Source: Marchantia polymorpha subsp. ruderalis
Lineage: Eukaryota > Streptophyta > Marchantiopsida > Marchantiales > Marchantiaceae
Direction of reading: 5' to 3'
Assembly: GCA_037833965.1 (NCBI GenBank)
Contig: AP031356.1
Span: forward strand, 4,734,501-4,798,500
DNA length: 64,000 nucleotides
Positions 60,917-64,000 of the stretch are shown piece after piece (position 1 is the first letter of the stretch; every line of letters starts with the position of its first letter). Made by a program: the position numbers and the translations under genes. The notes under the pieces were generated by a model. It had not been told where the DNA came from. It saw only the letters and a list, made by a program, of their open reading frames with translations, and did not search any database.

Positions 60917-61885
60917 AGTTCCAGGCGTTTTGCCTGGGGTTCTTTCCCATCAGAAGTATAGATCAGGAACCCATTTCCTTTGCGTGTTTGTGTCCTTGAG
61001 TTCTGTCACCACGCACGAGGAGTTACAACTTAGCGTTCCGCATTTTGTAGCTGAAGGCCTTCGGCCGAATGTTCAGAGCTAGTCCATTGGTTAGAGACTT
61101 GAGTAGTTCGGATCTGCACCTGCGGGTGACTGCCGATGCTCAGAGCCAGTGACTAGTTAGATACTTGAACAGTTTCGCCCCTACACCTTCGAGTGTTTCT
61201 TTCTGATTGTACTCCCTTGGGATTTTTCCCCTGAATGCCAAAGTGAAGTTTTGCTACTTCGTGTAAGCCTTGGTTGTAAATTCAGGTTACGCTGCAGCAG
61301 GTGCCTTGAGGGTAACCCCTGTAGTATTTCTGGGAATGACAAGTGCCTGAGAATTCAAACTCTTCAATAGACTGTTGTTGTGTTACTGGAATGTTTCACA
61401 GTGAGTCCTTCAGTGCGGACCTGTGTTCTCTGCGCGTTTTGTGAGTTGAGAGTGTTGTTCACCGCGTATGAGTGACTTCGATCCGAAGTAGGCAGTCCAA
61501 ACCGGGTTTCCTACGCTAGCAGCAAGCTAGTGGAAGCGTTGTAAAAGCCGGAGTTGGAAGTCACTACCCGCAGCTTCGCTGAGTGTACTCTTGAGAGACT
61601 TTCCCCCTGAAATCTTGAAGTAGAGGTCCTAACGGATCTCTGGGTTGTGTTTCTGTAGTTTCAGGTGTGTGTGTGTGTGTGTGTGTGTTACGCTGCACTG
61701 TGCGACCTCCGAGTGCGCTCCGAGTGGACACTTGCAGTATTTCTGGGAGTGACAGTTGCCTGAGAATTCAAACTCCTCAATAGTCTGTTAAACGTGACAC
61801 TTTGTACCCTGTGTGTTCCTCTGTCCCTGTGGGTTCGACCTTTCTACCACTATATTGCAGTTTTAGCCTTTAGTGGGTTATTACA

Positions 61886-61890
61886 CGCCG
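61886..61890. repeat. Target-site duplication of solo LTR C (right)
   Basis: cgccg; the partner is at 56488-56492. Confidence 0.93.
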
Positions 61891-64000
61891 CTTCCGCGAG
61901 CTCGGCTACGACAGCCGGGTTTTGACAAAGTTACGTAATTTGCAGCGAGAGAAGAAGGAGAGTCTGCGTGACTACACTGAGAGATTTCTGGACCTCCTTG
62001 ACAGAATACCGAAAACAGGGCCAGGGTCCCCTTTCTCGGTACAACAAGCTGTGGATTGGTACGTGACCGGGTTAACTCGGGAGATGGAGACTTTTTGCCG
62101 ACGCAGCAAGTGCGACACTATTGAGGATGTGATTGCATCGGCAGAAGCCTTCGAAACTTCCACTCTCAACCGAAGAGGGAGAGAGAGACGGGAGTCGAAG
62201 GAGCGAAAACCGAAGGGAGGGCGAAGACGACGTAGAGGTACAACTCCGTCATCGGAGGAATCGTCTTCGGACGAGAACCGTTCCTCATCCGAAGAAGAGG
62301 AAACCTCATCGTCGGAGGAGGAGAAGAAGAGGAAGAAGCATGGGTCAGCGAAGAAAAAGGGCACCCGACGAGTGACTACGGACAGAGCGCCGGGAGACAT
62401 AGCCTCGAAGATGGAGACCCTTGTGAAGGACTTCGCCGATCTCAAGGTTCAAGTGGTAGGCGGACATGATCGCCGAAAATCACCCGGGAGAGTGCGAGCG
62501 AACTTATGGTGTACTACGTGCGGGGCGGTGGGACATGCAAACACCGAGTGTCTTACCACCCGTCCGTCATATCCAGTCAACGCAGTAGAGTGGGCACAAC
62601 CGTACTATGGAGAGCACCCTCAGTACTATGGAGAGGCTAGCGAAGAGACAGCCTACGCCGTCCAGTCGGTTCCTACCCCTCCTGCAGTTTCAGCAATGCA
62701 AGTCCCACGATATATTCCGGTGGATCGGGCCACTACAGTACCCGTGAGGCGGAGAGCACCTCCAGGGACGCTTGACCCACCGCCACCGCGAGCTTGTTAT
62801 AATTGCGGGGAAGTTGGGCACTTCTCACCGCAGTGTCCCCATCCAAAACGGCGAAACGATTATGCTCCGACATGTAGTAATTGCAAGAAGATCGGGCATA
62901 CTGCGCCAGAGTGTGATCAGCCACCAGTCCCTCGGCCAGCGGTACGATTCGTGAACACTCCTGCCAAGGAGGACGTCCAAGTTAACCAGGTCGAAGTAGG
63001 TTCAGACGGGGATGACGAAGACGAAGAATGGCCGGCTGAAGAGGTTATGTGCGCACGGGTCGAAACTCGTAGTTCCAAGAAATCGAAGGAGCAAGAGCGT
63101 GACACTCGCAACCACGAACGGAGAACCGACGACCGGACGGGAAAAGGGAAGGAGAAGACATCCAGCAAGTCCGACTTGCGACCTGCTCGGAAGTCTTCGG
63201 CTACGCGAGAGGCACCAGCAGTGCGCCCACAGACAGCAGTCGAGGACGAGCCAGTGCGCCTACTGAAACGGGACTATGCTCCGGATATCCGCAACGAGGT
63301 AACCAACCTGTTGAAGGAAGCGATCCGCACTCAAAAGGACCCACCGCGGCCAGACTTGACACCCTCCCTTGGGGCGAAGTTGGCAGCCACCGTGGAACCT
63401 CGCAGAGCGTCGCCGATCCCGGCGACCCAACGCGCCCACTATGACTTGGTCGAAGATCTCGGGAGTCGAAAAGTGAACATCACGTTCAAGCAGCTCTTGG
63501 AGGACAATAAGACGTATCGGAGAATGTTGATGCTTTCGCTACGGCATCCGCGGAAGCCGCGCGCATCCACATCCTCTCAAGTATATCAAGTGGAGAGCGA
63601 AGACCAAGGGCCACCAGAGATCGATGTGGAAATAGCAGGGTGTTGTGTACGCAGGGTGCCAATCGACTCTGGATCAGGAGTCAACATAATGACGGAGGAT
63701 ACAGCGAGAGCCTTGGGGTTCAGTCAATACGAACCCTCGAAGCGTGTGTTGAGATTAGCGGATCAGACGCGGAGAATGCCTGCAGGTATGCTGCGCAATG
63801 TCAAGACAATCATCGGGGGTGCGGACTTTCGGTTGACGTATATCATCCTTCAACCGATGATGAAGCAGGGCTATGACGTTCTGCTCGGGCGACCATGGCT
63901 ATATGGCGCACAAGTCAGATGTGATTGGCGAAGGCATCGCCTTAAGTTTCCCCATCCTTCGGAACCGACCAAAACCATTACGGTGCCCTGGAATAGGGTC
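61891..64000 (+). pseudogene. gag-pro: gag C-terminal part and aspartic protease of element E (runs past window end)
   Basis: The frame is continuous from 61891 to the window end without a stop. It opens with the rest of the gag capsid-like region (LRNLQREKKESLRDYTERFL, VDWYVTGL), then a Ser/Glu/Lys/Arg-rich stretch. Three CCHC zinc knuckles with C-x2-C-x4-H-x4-C spacing follow: CTTCGAVGHANTEC, CYNCGEVGHFSPQC and CSNCKKIGHTAPEC. After a charged linker the retropepsin-type protease begins: the active-site motif is IDSGSGVNIM (near 63660-63690), and the matching C-terminal motif DVLLGRPWLYG is near 63877-63909. Gag and protease are fused in one frame. It is called a pseudogene because its 5' end is cut off by LTR C. 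Confidence 0.9.

Larger units (their letters stand above)
56493..61885 (+). mobile_element. Solo LTR copy C (5393 bp) nested in gag of element E
   Basis: It begins TGTGGTACCCCAC and ends TTATTACA, with a perfect 5-bp duplication cgccg on both sides. It lacks any primer site, gag or pol, so it is a solo LTR. It is near-identical to the 5' LTR of E and is the youngest layer of the nest. It carries the only unbroken copy of the large ORF in the window, plus its own TATA box (60909-60916) and hairpin (60921-60937). Confidence 0.95.
50502..64000 (+). mobile_element. Ty3/Gypsy retrotransposon E with giant ORF-bearing LTR (runs past window end)
   Basis: The 5' LTR is 50502-55860, the tRNA-Asp primer site 55883-55900, gag starts at 55948, and zinc knuckles and protease follow up to the window end. 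Solo LTR C splits gag at 56493-61885. The element is inserted in the large ORF of LTR copy B in the opposite orientation; its left target duplication should be aaaag (50497-50501), with the partner outside the window. The PBS type points to the Athila/Tat side of plant Gypsy elements. Reverse transcriptase, RNase H and integrase are not in view, so placement within the family is inference. Interruption of gag by C makes E non-autonomous today. Confidence 0.93.

Noticed and set aside
56493..61885. Reading the nested block as a DNA transposon carrying a protein gene
   Set aside because: TG...CA ends, 5-bp duplication, and the same sequence directly before a tRNA-Asp primer site in element E identify it as an LTR.

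Overview
The window reads as nuclear DNA of a land plant. Three things suggest this: two spliced genes with short introns (about 100-420 bases), a plant-type P4-ATPase fragment, and a Ty3/Gypsy retroelement with a tRNA-Asp primer site as in Athila/Tat-type plant elements. A bryophyte such as a liverwort is a guess that the sequence alone cannot prove. No database could be searched; all calls rest on reading the sequence.

Layout. 1-6.5 kb is AT-rich intergenic DNA. 6.57-8.37 kb (minus) is a seven-exon ChaC-type gamma-glutamylcyclotransferase gene; its promoter and 5' UTR exon probably lie about 2 kb upstream in a GC-rich island at 10.4-10.7 kb. 11-26.8 kb has no gene I can support, only local tandem duplications, microsatellites and perfect hairpins. 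26.8-31.3 kb (minus) holds two related single-exon coiled-coil genes. 31.7-33.7 kb is very AT-rich with one GC-richer island. 33.76-35.2 kb (minus) is a four-exon gene for a secreted protein of unknown function; its first intron appears to be of the GC-AG type. 37.8-38.96 kb (minus) is a broken P4-ATPase (flippase) fragment that runs into an unrelated coiled-coil stretch. It lies between two related CAGATTT-rich repeats (36.25-37.55 and 41.27-42.39 kb).

42.4-64 kb is a four-layer nest of one Ty3/Gypsy family, which I regard as the main discovery. The family has an unusually long LTR (about 4.9-5.4 kb), and the LTR itself encodes a protein of about 900-1050 residues. LTR copy B (minus) lies in the second CAGATTT repeat. 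Solo LTR copy A (minus, 43157-48032, TSD aatca) is inserted in B. A larger element E (plus, from 50502 past the window end) is inserted in the ORF of B. Solo LTR copy C (plus, 56493-61885, TSD cgccg) is inserted in the gag gene of E. Element E shows its 5' LTR (50502-55860), a tRNA-Asp primer site (55883-55900), gag split by C, three zinc knuckles and the start of an aspartic protease.

In all four LTRs the large ORF lies upstream of a TATA box, so it is in U3. It would therefore sit at the 3' end of the genomic RNA, the position used by the sag gene of mouse mammary tumour virus. The ORF is intact in C and broken in A, B and E. Its N-terminal domain resembles by pattern the 'putative plant transposon protein' domain (PF20167-like). 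A low-complexity Pro/Ser/Ala/Arg linker follows, built on palindromic DNA microrepeats, and then a C-terminal coiled coil. The two genes at 26.8-31.3 kb share this architecture and could be host-resident relatives.
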